Shown here in pieces: positions 38,701 through 48,776 of a stretch of 64,000 nucleotides of DNA. The notes below the pieces were generated by a model. That model made no database searches. It worked only from the letters and a program-made list of their open reading frames with translations, and was not told where the DNA came from. This DNA is from Dromaius novaehollandiae (lineage: Eukaryota > Chordata > Aves > Casuariiformes > Dromaiidae). Each line of letters starts with the position of its first letter. The stretch's first letter is position 1. The stretch lies in contig NC_088099.1 of assembly GCF_036370855.1 (NCBI RefSeq), forward strand, positions 149,067,517 through 149,131,516, written 5' to 3'. The position numbers and the translations under genes were made by a program.

Positions 38701-41180
38701 GTGTGTCTTAGAGTAAGGAAATTAAAAAGTACATAATTGAAAATATATAAATCTATTGGTTTACTTTAAGAAAGGTAGTTTAAAACATTAAAAGGGCTAT
38801 GATTGTTTGGGCTCACACATTGTACAGAGCAAAAATTTGCCTGTCGGGTGTTGGAAACAACTTCAGGAGTTTTCTTGTGACTTTGCTCATCCTAAATTAT
38901 ACAGGTCACATCAACCTGAACCAATAAGACTGTAGACAAAAGATCATTCCATAATCTACTTTCTTTCTATTCCTCTCCGAATACACATATAAAACTGCAC
39001 TGCTTATCTAACTCCCGTTAGCCTGACTTCACCTTTACCTGTAGCCATGTATAAACGGATTTTTCAAAGGCTAATAAATGCCTTAGACAGCACCAGAAAG
39101 ATAACGAACTTAAATCTATTTTTGAAGATCTATGCTACTAACACCTACAATACAATCATATGTACAGACAGGTTTGAAACAGATCTCTTTGCATGATCCG
39201 TCCCTTCCAAAATCCTATTGCAATATTGTGGCAGGACACTTGAGGGACACTGTAAACAATTCATGCAGCCCCTTTTTGGAAAGAACATTCCTAATAAAAT
39301 TAAGATTGGACACCAGATTCTAAGAAATTTTCTTCTCTTCCCGCCAACAGCCACATCTACACCAACATCTTTACCCTTACAACATGGTATCTTGAAATTC
39401 CTATTGCTAAGATGAAATGAAGGACATGACTGCCACCAAAATTGCAAAGAACCGCCAAGTGGTCAGGAAATAACTGAATGCTGAAAAATTTAACAGAGTA
39501 AAATTCAGTTTAAGCTGCCTATCCTCTCTGTCCAGGACAAATATAAATTAAAAGCCACCAGGAAGAACGAGTGTTAACATTGCTCCAATTGATAAGTAAA
39601 CTGTATTAAAATCAGAAGAACCGAACATTGTTTAATGAGAGCAGCCTGGACAAAAGAAATTGGAGTCAGGCCCAAATTCATATTCCCCAACGGGTAGGTA
39701 AAATAATCTCTTATGGTGTAACTGGATCCTGTGTGCAATTCATTTTCAAACAGTGCAGCCCTAGCAAACATGTCTGCCCTACTATGCTCAGAATTCATTT
39801 CTGTGTGTTTCCTTCCCTTCATCTTCCCCACTTTTTCCACTTTGGGATAAGTGGGTTTAAAATAGCACACCCACACTTCCATATTCCCACACTTAAAAAA
39901 CTGTATTTCTCAAATTGTTAAATGTTGCTTATTAGACCATATTAGCACACAAGTTACAAAGCTGAGATTGTAAATGAAACCTTAATGCTAGTCTCATGAG
40001 AATATGCATTATTTTATAGTCTTCTTTGACCCGATCACTATTTCTCAAATGACAAAAAAATAGCCAATTAGAGAAAAAGGATGCTAAGATTACCCTAATG
40101 TGGAAGTAAAGTTTGCCAATAAAGGGGGAAAACAAATGGGCTGTAATTGGAGGAGTCTAGACATGGAGAAACTGAATCCTCTGCGTGTGATTTTTCTTCT
40201 CTCACTTGAAAACCTGTTTTTATCAGATAGGTATTTGTCACTTTGGGTATATCTATATTGCAGAACAGAGTAATATATAAGCTTAACCTTGGATGAACTC
40301 TGTTTCTTGCAGATTGGCTTTTTCAGATATTCTTTCAAGTGGATCCTTTCAAAACACATTTTCTATTGTTCATACTGCTCTCTCTTTACAAGCACAGCAT
40401 GCAGTCTTTCCTCTTTAAACAGCTCTTATTGATCCAAAATCTCATATTTGAATGCTATAAACTAAGCTGATCTCAAGGAGTCACATGTATCCTAGGTTTC
40501 TGAGGGAAGTGACTTCACTTCCTGGGCTGCCAATGAGCAGAACTATTTTTTTAGGACCTAATCTTTAATTTCACGCAAAAGCAAACAAAGAAAAAAAAAA
40601 CTATGCTGTGATGATAAAGATATCCTTGAAAGTATATGCCAAGTATAATCTGATGCATTGTTGTTTTCCTCAGTCTGCACAACAATAGCTCTAAGAGATG
40701 CAATAATTTCACTGATGGCACTTGTAATTAACTCTGAAACCCACCAATGGTATTTAAATGCTAACAATTTTACCTATTTAATTGTTACTCATTTTGCCAG
40801 ACGTATCCCACTAACACAGGACATTCCACAATCTTAGGTTTACTTTTCAAGTGACAAATACAGAACTATTTCTCTCAAACTCCAATTGCCCAGACTCTCC
40901 TTTCCCTACGTAACTTTTTCAACATTAATTTGTGCTGTAAACATATTAAAAAATTGTAGTGAATAATGCATTGAAGCCTGAAAATAGACAGTATAAAATT
41001 CTTATCTGTGAGCAATATAATAAATGACACAGGTTCTAAGTACAATTACATTTTTTATTTTATTAATCTATTAATTTAAAAAAGACCTATTTTAACCAAT
41101 GCTGCTACAGAATTTCCAGCCAGGTTAAAGCAACAGAAAAGCTGGGATAATTACCTTCTAGTCTAGATCCAACTTAATAC
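35741..41180. other. AT-rich intergenic DNA
   Basis: No gene recognised in about 5.4 kb. A small cluster of CpG dinucleotides occurs at about 38,525-38,640 in otherwise CpG-poor sequence. Open frames near 39.1-39.9 kb on both strands overlap each other and have no recognisable domain. Confidence 0.6.
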
Positions 41181-41186
41181 AGGGTT

Positions 41187-41785
41187 TTGGAGGCCTTTAC
41201 GTTTATAGAAGCCACCCAGGAACGAAACCTTCTAATAGTTATAAAAGACAATATTTATGAAAAATGCCTATTTACTTCTTTCTTGCCCAAATATTTTAAT
41301 ATTCCCCAGAGTACTTTGGGCATTTTGGTTGCTTTTGAAGCTGTTCTGCTATGCCAGAATATTCTCTCAGAACTCCTTGCTTCTTTCTCCTCAAGTCTGT
41401 TATTTATTTGTTTTGTGCACTGTATTCTTTTGTTAGCTTTTAACAGTATCAATCTCATACACAAGACACCTCATAAAAATGAAGGAGATAATGTTCAACA
41501 TGAACTGTTAATAACTTACAACAACCACTGAACTGCCATTCTGACGTGCCTGCAAACTCAGTAAGCAACCACCAACACGATCCAGCAGACAGCTGGACCA
41601 TTTGTAAGGCTTTGGGCATAGGAAACCCTTCAGCTGGAGACACATGTTGGGAAATTGCTGATGCACCTGAAGCCAAGTATCAAAAAGCATGGATAGAAAG
41701 CATCACGAGTGGGAGGGAAAACACCAAGAGGAAAGCTGTCATAAAGCAGAGAAAATAAAGTTTGATATAAACAGTTAGACAGGAA
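41187..41785 (+). other. open stretch ending at a polyadenylation-like signal, unassigned
   Basis: Two plus-strand open frames follow each other (41,187-41,531 and 41,546-41,758). The second opens at GTG rather than ATG and runs, with a basic C-terminus (KRKAVIKQRK), into a stop. The stop sits in GAGAAAATAAAGTTTG (about 41,748-41,763), so an AATAAA hexamer overlaps it. I recognise neither protein. It could be the terminal exon of a noncoding or unannotated transcript, or chance. Confidence 0.2.
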
Positions 41786-43230
41786 CTTGGCTGTTTCACT
41801 GGATTTTTCAGATCTGTTGTTCACTATTAACTCAATATCAACTTATGTTATTAAAAATGTTCTTATGAAAATGTTATTATTGAAAAAGAGATTATTTTAT
41901 TAATGTTGTATGCTTCATGATGTTTTTCCTCCACTATCTCCTTTCTCTTTGAAATGTACTTTCCTTGGTCTTCAGCTACAGCATTGGATTTTTTATCCCC
42001 ATTTCTCTACCTTCTTCGGTTATTTCTCTTATGTTCAAGAAATCAGGAGATACCTGTTCTAGCTGCTGAAATGGACCTTGTCACCATGAAGATCAAAATA
42101 ACTAATGGCCTCACAACTGCCTCATAAGAGATTTTACCCTCAAAATACCTGAGACAGGGAAATCACATTGCAGACTAGGAACAGATGCTTGGGTTAGATT
42201 TTCAATTTTGCTTTCCTATAAACCTGCTCACTGCTCAGTTTACTAATTATTGCTAGTAACTGCTATAGGAAAGAATGGAAGAGAACACGTAGGTATTTGA
42301 TATAGTTAAAGATGGACATCTGTAAAACACTTAAAAAGTATAGGTCTTCAATCATTCACGTATTTCAACAAATAGCTCTCTTTCCACCTGGATTTTTCTT
42401 CTTCCTTCCTGAATGAGGTATGTAGCCTATTTCACCTCTGTTGCTATCTCTTCTGTCTTGTCTTTACTCTGTCTCATACTCCCAAAGACAGATACCTACA
42501 AACAGCCCATTGTATAGAGTTTTAAATATCTTTATTTCCCTCTTCCTTCTTACACATCCCATGAGGCTCTGACCCTACTCCTACATATTCCTGCCCACAG
42601 ATGACTCATAAATATTCAAGACCCTTTCCCATCATTGCTGGCATTTCTTCCCTCACATAAGCATTCTCGAATTATATTTTTCACTTCAAAGATCTTTGCC
42701 CTTCATATGCCTCGTCTCTTCCCTTGGCACTCATAGTCATACATTGCTATTCTCATTTCCCTACCAATCTCTTTCTTTATCTGTGTGGCCTCTTTCTCTT
42801 TGTCACATACACATACAAATATTCAGATGCTTTTGTTCCCCACAGGTCTATCCTACTGTTCTAACCCTACTGCTGCTTTTCCTCTTTCTTCTTGTAACAG
42901 ATATAGCGTAGAGGAAGGAGGTAGCTGTATTCATTGCCTCATGCCTTCTATAATAAATACAGCAGGTCTGACACGAGAGATGAATGAAATCCCGTTACAG
43001 GAACATATCTATTTCCATTTCCGTTTCCATTTCCAGGTATTACACTAATGACATATTGTACAAAATAAATGAGCAAAAATAGAGCTAGTGCTCACTGGGA
43101 GGGAAAACAATGAGAGAATCCTTTAGGAGAAGGGGAGAAACAAAAGGGACTGTATAAAGAAAGTATTGCTTTGACACCAGTTATAGTGGTTAATACATAC
43201 ATTAACAAAAGGAAAGAAACTACTGAAATA
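41786..43230. other. intergenic DNA, partly pyrimidine-rich
   Basis: CT-rich text at about 42,360-42,960, without a clear repeat unit, and a short TTTCCA repeat at about 43,011-43,037. No gene recognised. Confidence 0.55.
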
Positions 43231-43235
43231 TTAGA

Positions 43236-44030
43236 ATCAAGTTTATTAGATCACATAATCCAATGCACTGCATTGAGGATGGACAGAATACAGCTATAAT
43301 ACTGTTTATCAAACCTCTGCATGCAAGAGACTCCACCCTCCCACTAGATAGCTTTTTCCAAATGCCACTACCTTCATATTTTAGAAAGTTTTTTCTAATA
43401 CTAAATGTGAACTTTCTGAATAATTTAGTTGATATATTTTTTCCTTCAGGGAGAACCCAGAAAGAATCAAATATTTGTGCCCTTTCTACAACAACACTTT
43501 CCATATAGAAAGACTATTTATCTGCTCTCTTCTGAAACTAAACCAACTCTGTTCTTTCAACTTTTCTGCATGTCTTACATTCTAAATGTTTTACTGTTTT
43601 GTTACCTTCATCTGTACTCTCTCTAGTTGGAGACCAAACAGTTGGCTTCATCGAGCCCTAGCATAAAAATCATGTGTCCCCTCAGATGTACTGCACACCT
43701 TTTAAGACATTGCATGAGACTTTTCTTTTTTTCAACCATAGCATGCTGCTGACTCATATTTACTTTATAGTCCATTACAGCCCCCAGATTCTTTTCTGAA
43801 ATGCTGCTCTTTTAACAGTATTCTTTTGCTTTTACGTTTTTCTTCCTAAATAGAATTTGCATTTTTCAGTATTAAATTTCTTCCTGCTGTTTTCAGGCTG
43901 TTTCTCCAATATGTTAACATAATTTTGACTTTTGATACCACCCTCCACAGTGGCCATAGATCCTTCTAGCTTACTGCTGATTCCACCGTCCATGTCACTA
44001 ATGATTTGAAGACCAGAAAATGCTTTTAAG
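43236..44030 (-). mobile_element. ancient CR1/L3-type LINE fragment
   Basis: This reverse-complement CR1 text is similar in layout to 34,885-35,740. It contains a TTATTAGATCACATAATCCA type 3' end, CTGACTCATATTTACTTTAT, 'gtccattacagcccccagattcttttctg', 'ttgcatttttcagtattaaatttc' and 'ctagcttactgctgattcc'. It is heavily mutated. Confidence 0.85.
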
Positions 44031-44049
44031 TAGTTAACATGAAAAACTG

Positions 44050-44335
44050 TAAAACACACAAGGAATTCAGCTTAAATCCCATTATTTTTGGTGAGGCAGA
44101 ACATAACTCCTTCAGAGCTAACAGTCTTACTTTTAAGATACTGAATGATGGAGAACCCAGCACATTCCTACATTCTGCTCCAGTGGTTAGGTGTTATCAA
44201 TGTTTTATACATCTCATCTGAATGCGTTTTAATTCTAGCCACTGACCTCATCTATCTGAGTAAAGAGGCTTTGCCTATGATGGGTGTCTACTTCTGCGTA
44301 ATTCTGTATCATGATTAAATGCCTTTGCATCTTTT
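44050..44335 (-). mobile_element. second ancient CR1 3'-end fragment
   Basis: After 44,030 another CR1 3'-UTR-like stretch begins in the same orientation (GATGGAGAACCCAGCACATT, then a 'ctgctccagtggttaggtg' segment). This suggests a tandem or nested pair of old insertions rather than one copy. Confidence 0.6.
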
Positions 44336-44855
44336 TTGAGAATCAAAGAGCTAAAAATAAGATACATTTTCAAATCTTGGAATCTTCTGAATTGCTCCTA
44401 TTTCCCTGTAATTTTTTTGCAGTACATAGCTGAACAAGATGCATGACTGCAACAGCTTGTCTCATTAATGTTATGGACCATGCCACCTTCCTTTGACTCG
44501 ATAATCCTGTTAACATATTAAAGGGTTGCATAAAATGCTCTGTTAACCATAAAATCACTGCAGAAGTCGCTTATCTGCACTAATCCCAAGGCATCTGGAA
44601 CACCACAACATCCAGAATACAGCTGTCCATGCTGTAAGTATTTGATTCATACACTCTTTTCTCGTAAATATAGGACCATGTATTTGGCAGCAGTAGATTT
44701 TCAATCAACCTAATACTCTTTTCTCTTTTAAACAGCTGACTCGTTCGTATCATTGATAACTACGTTATCATTACTTTATCCTCTGTAAATTTTATCAGCA
44801 GTGATTTTGTGTTTTCTTCTGAGTGGCTGAACGAACGCATCGCTTTGGGACACCC
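44336..44855. other. AT-rich DNA before the CpG island
   Basis: No gene or repeat recognised. Composition changes abruptly to very GC-rich after about 44,855. Confidence 0.55.
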
Positions 44856-45559
44856 TAATGGCCACGCGACCATCACTCCCCGCCAGCAACCGCATCCTGA
44901 GCGGCTGCGCCCGCCCGCCCCAGCCACCGCCCGGCCCATTCGACCAGCCCCGCGGACTCCTGCCTACGCCCCGGCACGGCCCGAGCGCTGCGCGCCAAGG
45001 GCCGCTCCGCGGCGGCGAAACACGCGCGTGGCAGCAACCACCCGCCACCGCGCCGGTCCCGCCAGCGCCCGCGCGCCGCGCTCGGCTCCGTGTCGCCGCT
45101 CTCCGGCGGGCGGAGCCGGGGGCCGGGAGGACACGGCGCTGCGGAGACGTTTAACGGTCGGGAGGCAGCACGCACCCGCCCTCACCACCGCGACCCCCAG
45201 CGGGGCTTGCGACCCGCGGCGCAGCCGGCTGCGCCGGGGCGGGGGGGTGCCCACAACGGGCGCCGGCGCGGCCGCGCCCCTGTGCAGCCCAGCCGCGGCG
45301 CACACGCGCCCCGCCACGCACGGGGGCAGCAGGGGGGCAGCAGGGCGTTTGTGCGCGGCGCTCTGCTCTGCTCTGCCCTCCGCCCCTGGCCGGCGCGGCG
45401 CGACCCGTCGCCTCCTCCGTGCGGCCGCCTCGCTGCCTCCGCGTGAGCGCGGGCCCGCGCGCAGCCCCTCTCAGCGGCGGCTGCCGGCGCGGCAGGGCCG
45501 GCGGGCGGGCGGGCCCGTCGCCTTTAAGGTGCGGGCGGGGGCCGGCGGCGGGCGGGGCC

Positions 45560-45565
45560 ATGTAG
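45560..45565 (+). promoter_or_regulatory. start-stop uORF (ATG TAG)
   Basis: An ATG followed directly by TAG, in a GGGGCCATGTAG context, lies about 640 nt before the MMP16 start. If the leader extends this far, such a minimal uORF could stall ribosomes. That the site is transcribed is inferred, not shown. Confidence 0.35.
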
Positions 45566-45694
45566 ATTTCGGCTGAACATTCTGGAGCGGGGGGAGCGGC
45601 GGGAGCGGCGGGGGGCGCGGCCGGGCCGGGCGCGGAGCGGAGCGGAGAGGGCAGGCGGGCCTTCCCCGCGAGGAGGCAGCGGCAGCGGCAGCGC

Positions 45695-45883
45695 GGGGAG
45701 GGGAGGAGGAGGGGGGAAAGGAGGAGAAGAAGGAGGGGGGAAAGGAGGAGAAGAAGGAGGGGGGAAGGAGGAGGGGGGAAGGAGGAGGAGGGGGAGGGGG
45801 GAGAGGGGGGGAGGAGGAGGAGGAGGAGGAGGAGGAGGGGGAGGGGGGAAGGAGGAGGAGGAGGAGGAGGAGGAGGAGGAGGG
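45695..45883 (+). repeat. 189-nt polypurine (GGA/GGGA) tract
   Basis: Every base from 45,695 to 45,883 is A or G on the plus strand. It comprises GGGA/GGAGAAG units, including a 24-bp unit repeated in tandem (about 45,711-45,758), and GGA arrays at about 45,811-45,836 and 45,851-45,880. Such mirror-like homopurine tracts can form intramolecular triplexes and G-quadruplexes. It lies 320-500 bp before the MMP16 start codon. Its complement gives the Pro/Ser/Leu-rich pseudo-proteins on the minus strand. Confidence 0.95.
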
Positions 45884-46200
45884 CGCCGCGGAGAGGCGGC
45901 TGCCGCTGCTGGGCAGAGAGGAGCCGCGCAGGAGCTGCGGCTGCACTCGGACGCCACATTCGCTCCTTGCGGGACTGGCGGTGAGGATGAGCGAGAGCTG
46001 ACCCCGCTGCTGCTGCCGCCGGCGGGGCCGCGAAGTGGCTGTTCCTCCTCCTCCTCCTCCTCCCCTGCTGTGGGTGAACCTGCGCTGCCGGCTCTCCGCC
46101 GACACGGGGAGGGGGCTGGTTTGTTTGTGTATTTGTTTAAGGAAAAGCGAGAGAGGGAGGGAAAAGGAGAGCTCTTCCATCCGTTGAGGCACAGTTCACT
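45884..46200 (+). other. MMP16: likely MMP16 5'UTR (proximal part)
   Basis: GC-rich sequence with CTG/GGC words and a CCT array (46,046-46,063) runs up to the start codon. An in-frame TAA at 46,138-46,140 closes the MMP16 frame upstream, so the ATG at 46,201 is the first in-frame start. The 5' end of the transcript is not determinable here. Confidence 0.6.
45987..46001 (+). promoter_or_regulatory. short uORF (4 codons)
   Basis: ATG AGC GAG AGC TGA in the presumed 5'UTR, with GAGG before the ATG (G at -3). It ends about 200 nt before the MMP16 start codon, so reinitiation would be possible. It and the ATG-TAG at 45,560 are the only ATGs I find on the plus strand between 45,560 and 46,201. Confidence 0.4.
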
Positions 46201-46332
46201 ATGATCGTACTCGCATTCAGCACTGGAAGCCGGTTGGATTTCGTGTCTCGGTCCAGGGTGTTTTTCTTGCAAACCTTCCTTTGGATTTTATGTGCTACAG
46301 CGTGCAAAGCGGAGCAGTATTTCAATGTGGAG
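46201..46332 (+). CDS. MMP16: MMP16 (MT3-MMP) coding exon 1, partial gene
   Basis: This is the first coding exon of membrane-type matrix metalloproteinase 16, a zinc endopeptidase anchored in the plasma membrane that cleaves extracellular matrix and activates pro-MMP2. The exon encodes 44 residues from ATG (A at -3, in-frame stop 60 nt upstream) to ...EQYFNVE. It ends in phase 0 at a consensus donor, GAG|GTAAGC. The N-terminus (MIVLAFSTGSRLDFV) followed by the hydrophobic core FFLQTFLWILCATA is a signal peptide, cleaved around residues 31-37, and EQYFNVE begins the propeptide. From family knowledge this N-terminus and exon boundary match vertebrate MMP16 closely. The cysteine-switch propeptide, catalytic, hemopexin and transmembrane segments lie in later exons outside this window. 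The exon sits at the 3' edge of a CpG island. No defect is seen. Confidence 0.93.
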
Positions 46333-46761
46333 GTAAGCTCGGCCGTGTGCGAGCGTGTGTGCTTCCTCCTCTGCCTCTCCCCCTTCCCTCTGTGATTCCT
46401 CCAAATACGATAAAATTAAATAGCCGGCCACGTCTTCCGGCGGCGCGGGCATCCGTCTGTGTCGGCCCCCCCTCCGGCGGCGGCGCTCCCCTCGCCGGGC
46501 TCCGGCCCTTGGGCGCGCTTCGGGCGCGGAGCCCGCGGCGGCGGCACAAAGCGCGGTGCAGGGCGGCGGGGCGCTGCGCTCGGCCCCGCGCTGCCTGCGC
46601 GCTGCCTCCGCGCCGCCTCGGCTTCCAGCGGCGGCCGTCGCCCCCCCGCCGCTGCTCGGAGGAAGAATGAATGGAAGAGCGGTGAAGGGGCAGGGGAGAG
46701 GAAGCTGGAGGCTTTGACACGTTGCTTTGTGGCAAAATATTTGACAAAATAAGGTCTCTCT

Positions 46762-46776
46762 CCCCCCCCCCCCCCC
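46762..46776 (+). repeat. poly-C run (15 nt)
   Basis: Uninterrupted cytosines shortly after the CpG island inside intron 1. Confidence 0.9.
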
Positions 46777-46979
46777 ATCTAAACGTGGCAGAAGGAGTTG
46801 CTACTAGAAATAGTGGAACAAATGGCATAAAGGTGCAACTACAGCGCAAAAGTTGGAGGGTGCGGAGGGCCGGGAAACAGAATTTTTCTGAGTGAGGCAG
46901 AATATGGGACTACCTAGATAAGGCAAACCCCAGCCACTTACTGCTACAGTAAGAATTCAGTGAATGTTCATTTCTAGCC

Positions 46980-47900
46980 ACCGTTCGGTACACTCCCAGC
47001 TTTTCAGTTTGGGGCTTTACATAATGGCTTTAATTGAGCAATTTTCTTTTACTGACTTTCTCTCTTCTACATGTATTCTTCGATCCCTTTTTCTGCTCCT
47101 GTCACTCCATTCTTTCTACTGCAAGCCCTTCTCCTTCATCTATTCCAGTGTGATTTCCTTTAATCTGGTTTCAGTGTTCTGCATTTCCCTGTCTCTTTCC
47201 CTGTCTATTCAAGTCCTTCATCCTTCTTGTTGCGTGTGTCTCTCAATTTATATCGGCTCTTTCAACTTCCCATACATGTTATAATTCCATTTTTCTGTTA
47301 GGTCTATGTTTCTGCACTTCCTTCTGTCCTGTCAGCCCCACTACAAACTTTCCGCTGCACCTATACACTGCCCTCACTGACGCTTGTTTCTTCTTGTCTT
47401 GTTCTCACAACTCTTCCTCTGATAGGAATTAAGTCTGTGCCTTTTTCTCTGTCTCACACATAGGCACACTTGTTTCTTTCCCCTCATGCGAGCTCTTGTT
47501 CTCACTCAGTGATGCTCATTCTTGCTCCTTTCTATGGCAAGATACTCTGCTGTCCCTAGGCTGTCTCCCTTTTTGTCTGAAGTCCCTGCCTGTGCTTCCT
47601 CTCGCTCTGCCTCATGCAAAATCTCCTCAAACATAAAAAAATCACTCTTCTTTCCCTGTGTTCACTTTGATTCTAGTCTCTTTCTTTCTACAAGCGATTT
47701 CCCTTGCCACATGCGATCCTCTCCTTGGTGTAACACCACACACCCCTAGCTTCTCTCGGTGCCTTGCATCTCTAAGTATGGTCTTTTCACCCCATCATTA
47801 AGGTCTCCCCTCCTCATTGTTAACCCTTTTCTCTTTTTTTTCCTCTGCTCTCTACTCTCGAGACACTCTTGTTCATTCGTTATCACACACGTATATCTCC
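46980..47900 (+). repeat. pyrimidine-rich intronic stretch
   Basis: About 900 bp with a strong plus-strand T/C bias (words such as TTTCTCTTC, CCCTGTCTCTTTCCCTG) but no regular unit. It resembles the CT-rich text at 42.4-42.9 kb in style. No gene function is suggested. Confidence 0.5.
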
Positions 47901-47904
47901 CCTT

Positions 47905-48030
47905 CTGTTTGATTGTAAGCTCCCTGGGGCAGAAGTCTCATGTCTTCTAACATGTTCATGCAGTGTAGAGCATGCTGGAGTGTGATTTCTAATTGTGAGA
48001 CTTTTAGTACATAAATATTAAAGTAAAAAA
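47905..48030 (+). repeat. ancient MIR/L2-like SINE tail
   Basis: GATTGTAAGCTCCCTGGGGC, then a 'cagaagtctcatgtct' stretch, followed by 'gtagagcatgctggagtg' and 'agtacataaatattaaagtaa', follows the order of the old amniote 'gattgtaagctcctcggggcagggac...gcgcctagcacaatgg...taataaa' tail. It is diverged but collinear. Confidence 0.5.
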
Positions 48031-48539
48031 TTTCAGAGTGCACGCTGAAATTTCTGTCCTTCCTTCACTCATGTCCTCAGCTGCCTTCTTTTATTGATGA
48101 GCAGAGGAAAGCAGTGTGGAAGGGAGGAAGCTGCTCTCTGTATCCTCTCCAGGCTTCACAGGCTGGCCCCCTGCAGGGTGTCGGGAAGAAATTCCAGAAA
48201 CAGAACTTTCTCCTCCCACAGTAGTCTGCTTTGCTGGCATCTGGCTCTGCTGGAGAGACGGGCGGCAGATGGAGCTAGTGTGGGAGGAGAAGAAGATTGG
48301 TTTAGTCAAGTGGAATATGAACAGGAGGCCAGCTCCAGTCAGAAGGAGGTTTTATGAGGAAAGAAGGGAAACACTGTCATTTTTTGCCACCTCTTCCATA
48401 TGGACAACAGCACATTTTGAGGGCAAAAGATAATACTTGGAGCAGGAACCACTGGTTGGTGGAACGAAGTGGTGCCTGTGTGATGAGGGTACATATTTTT
48501 TCCTCTTGAATATACCATCTCCTGTTCTTCTTCCCTGCC

Positions 48540-48776
48540 CTTCTGAAACAGTGTGCCACATGCCAGCTCCCGCAGTTTCTTTTCATATCCAAGTCTTTGA
48601 GCCACAAATTGCTGGGAGTTAGAAGGATGTTTCAGGAAACTACTTTTTTATTCAAGAGTTACCCTAATCTGGGACTTTTCCCTAGGCTACTGCTGTTGAC
48701 CACTGTCAGTGACAGAGCCCTGGGCTAGATAGACCTGAGATTTGACCCAGAACAACCATTCTTGTGTTTACATTGT
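48540..48776 (+). mobile_element. old CR1 3' UTR
   Basis: The segment ending 'gaccactgtcagtgacagagccctgggctagatagacctgagatttgacccagaacaaccattcttgtgtt' is collinear with the 3' end of CR1 copies common in reptiles and turtles ('ggccactgtcggagacaggatactgggctagatggacc...tctgacccagtatggc'). The preceding 'ttgctgggagttagaaggatg' piece fits the same UTR. The insertion is old, with no coding part recognised. Confidence 0.7.

Larger units (their letters stand above)
44858..46660 (+). promoter_or_regulatory. MMP16: CpG island promoter of MMP16
   Basis: This is about 1.8 kb of dense CG dinucleotides and GC boxes (GGGCGG and CCGCCC words throughout) in otherwise AT-rich DNA, ending just inside intron 1. 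No convincing TATA box is placed before the coding exon, so dispersed initiation is likely. The actual transcription start is not visible from sequence. Long open frames on both strands here (for example 44,809-45,576 plus, 45,151-46,272 minus) are by-products of GC-rich and GGA-repeat composition and are not called as genes. Confidence 0.85.

Noticed and set aside
42696..43048. overlapping plus-strand open frames near 42.8 kb
   Set aside because: They lie in pyrimidine-rich DNA (Leu/Ser/Phe/Pro-rich products) with no domain; two frames overlap each other.
44809..45576. 255-codon plus-strand open frame, Arg/Ala/Pro-rich
   Set aside because: GC-rich composition suppresses stop codons in several frames at once. 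It has no domain, and an equally long frame runs antisense.
45151..46272. 373-codon minus-strand open frame, Pro/Ser/Leu-rich
   Set aside because: It is the complement of the GGA polypurine tract and CpG island, with homopolymer-like protein text. It overlaps the MMP16 leader and coding exon, and two other overlapping frames are equally open.
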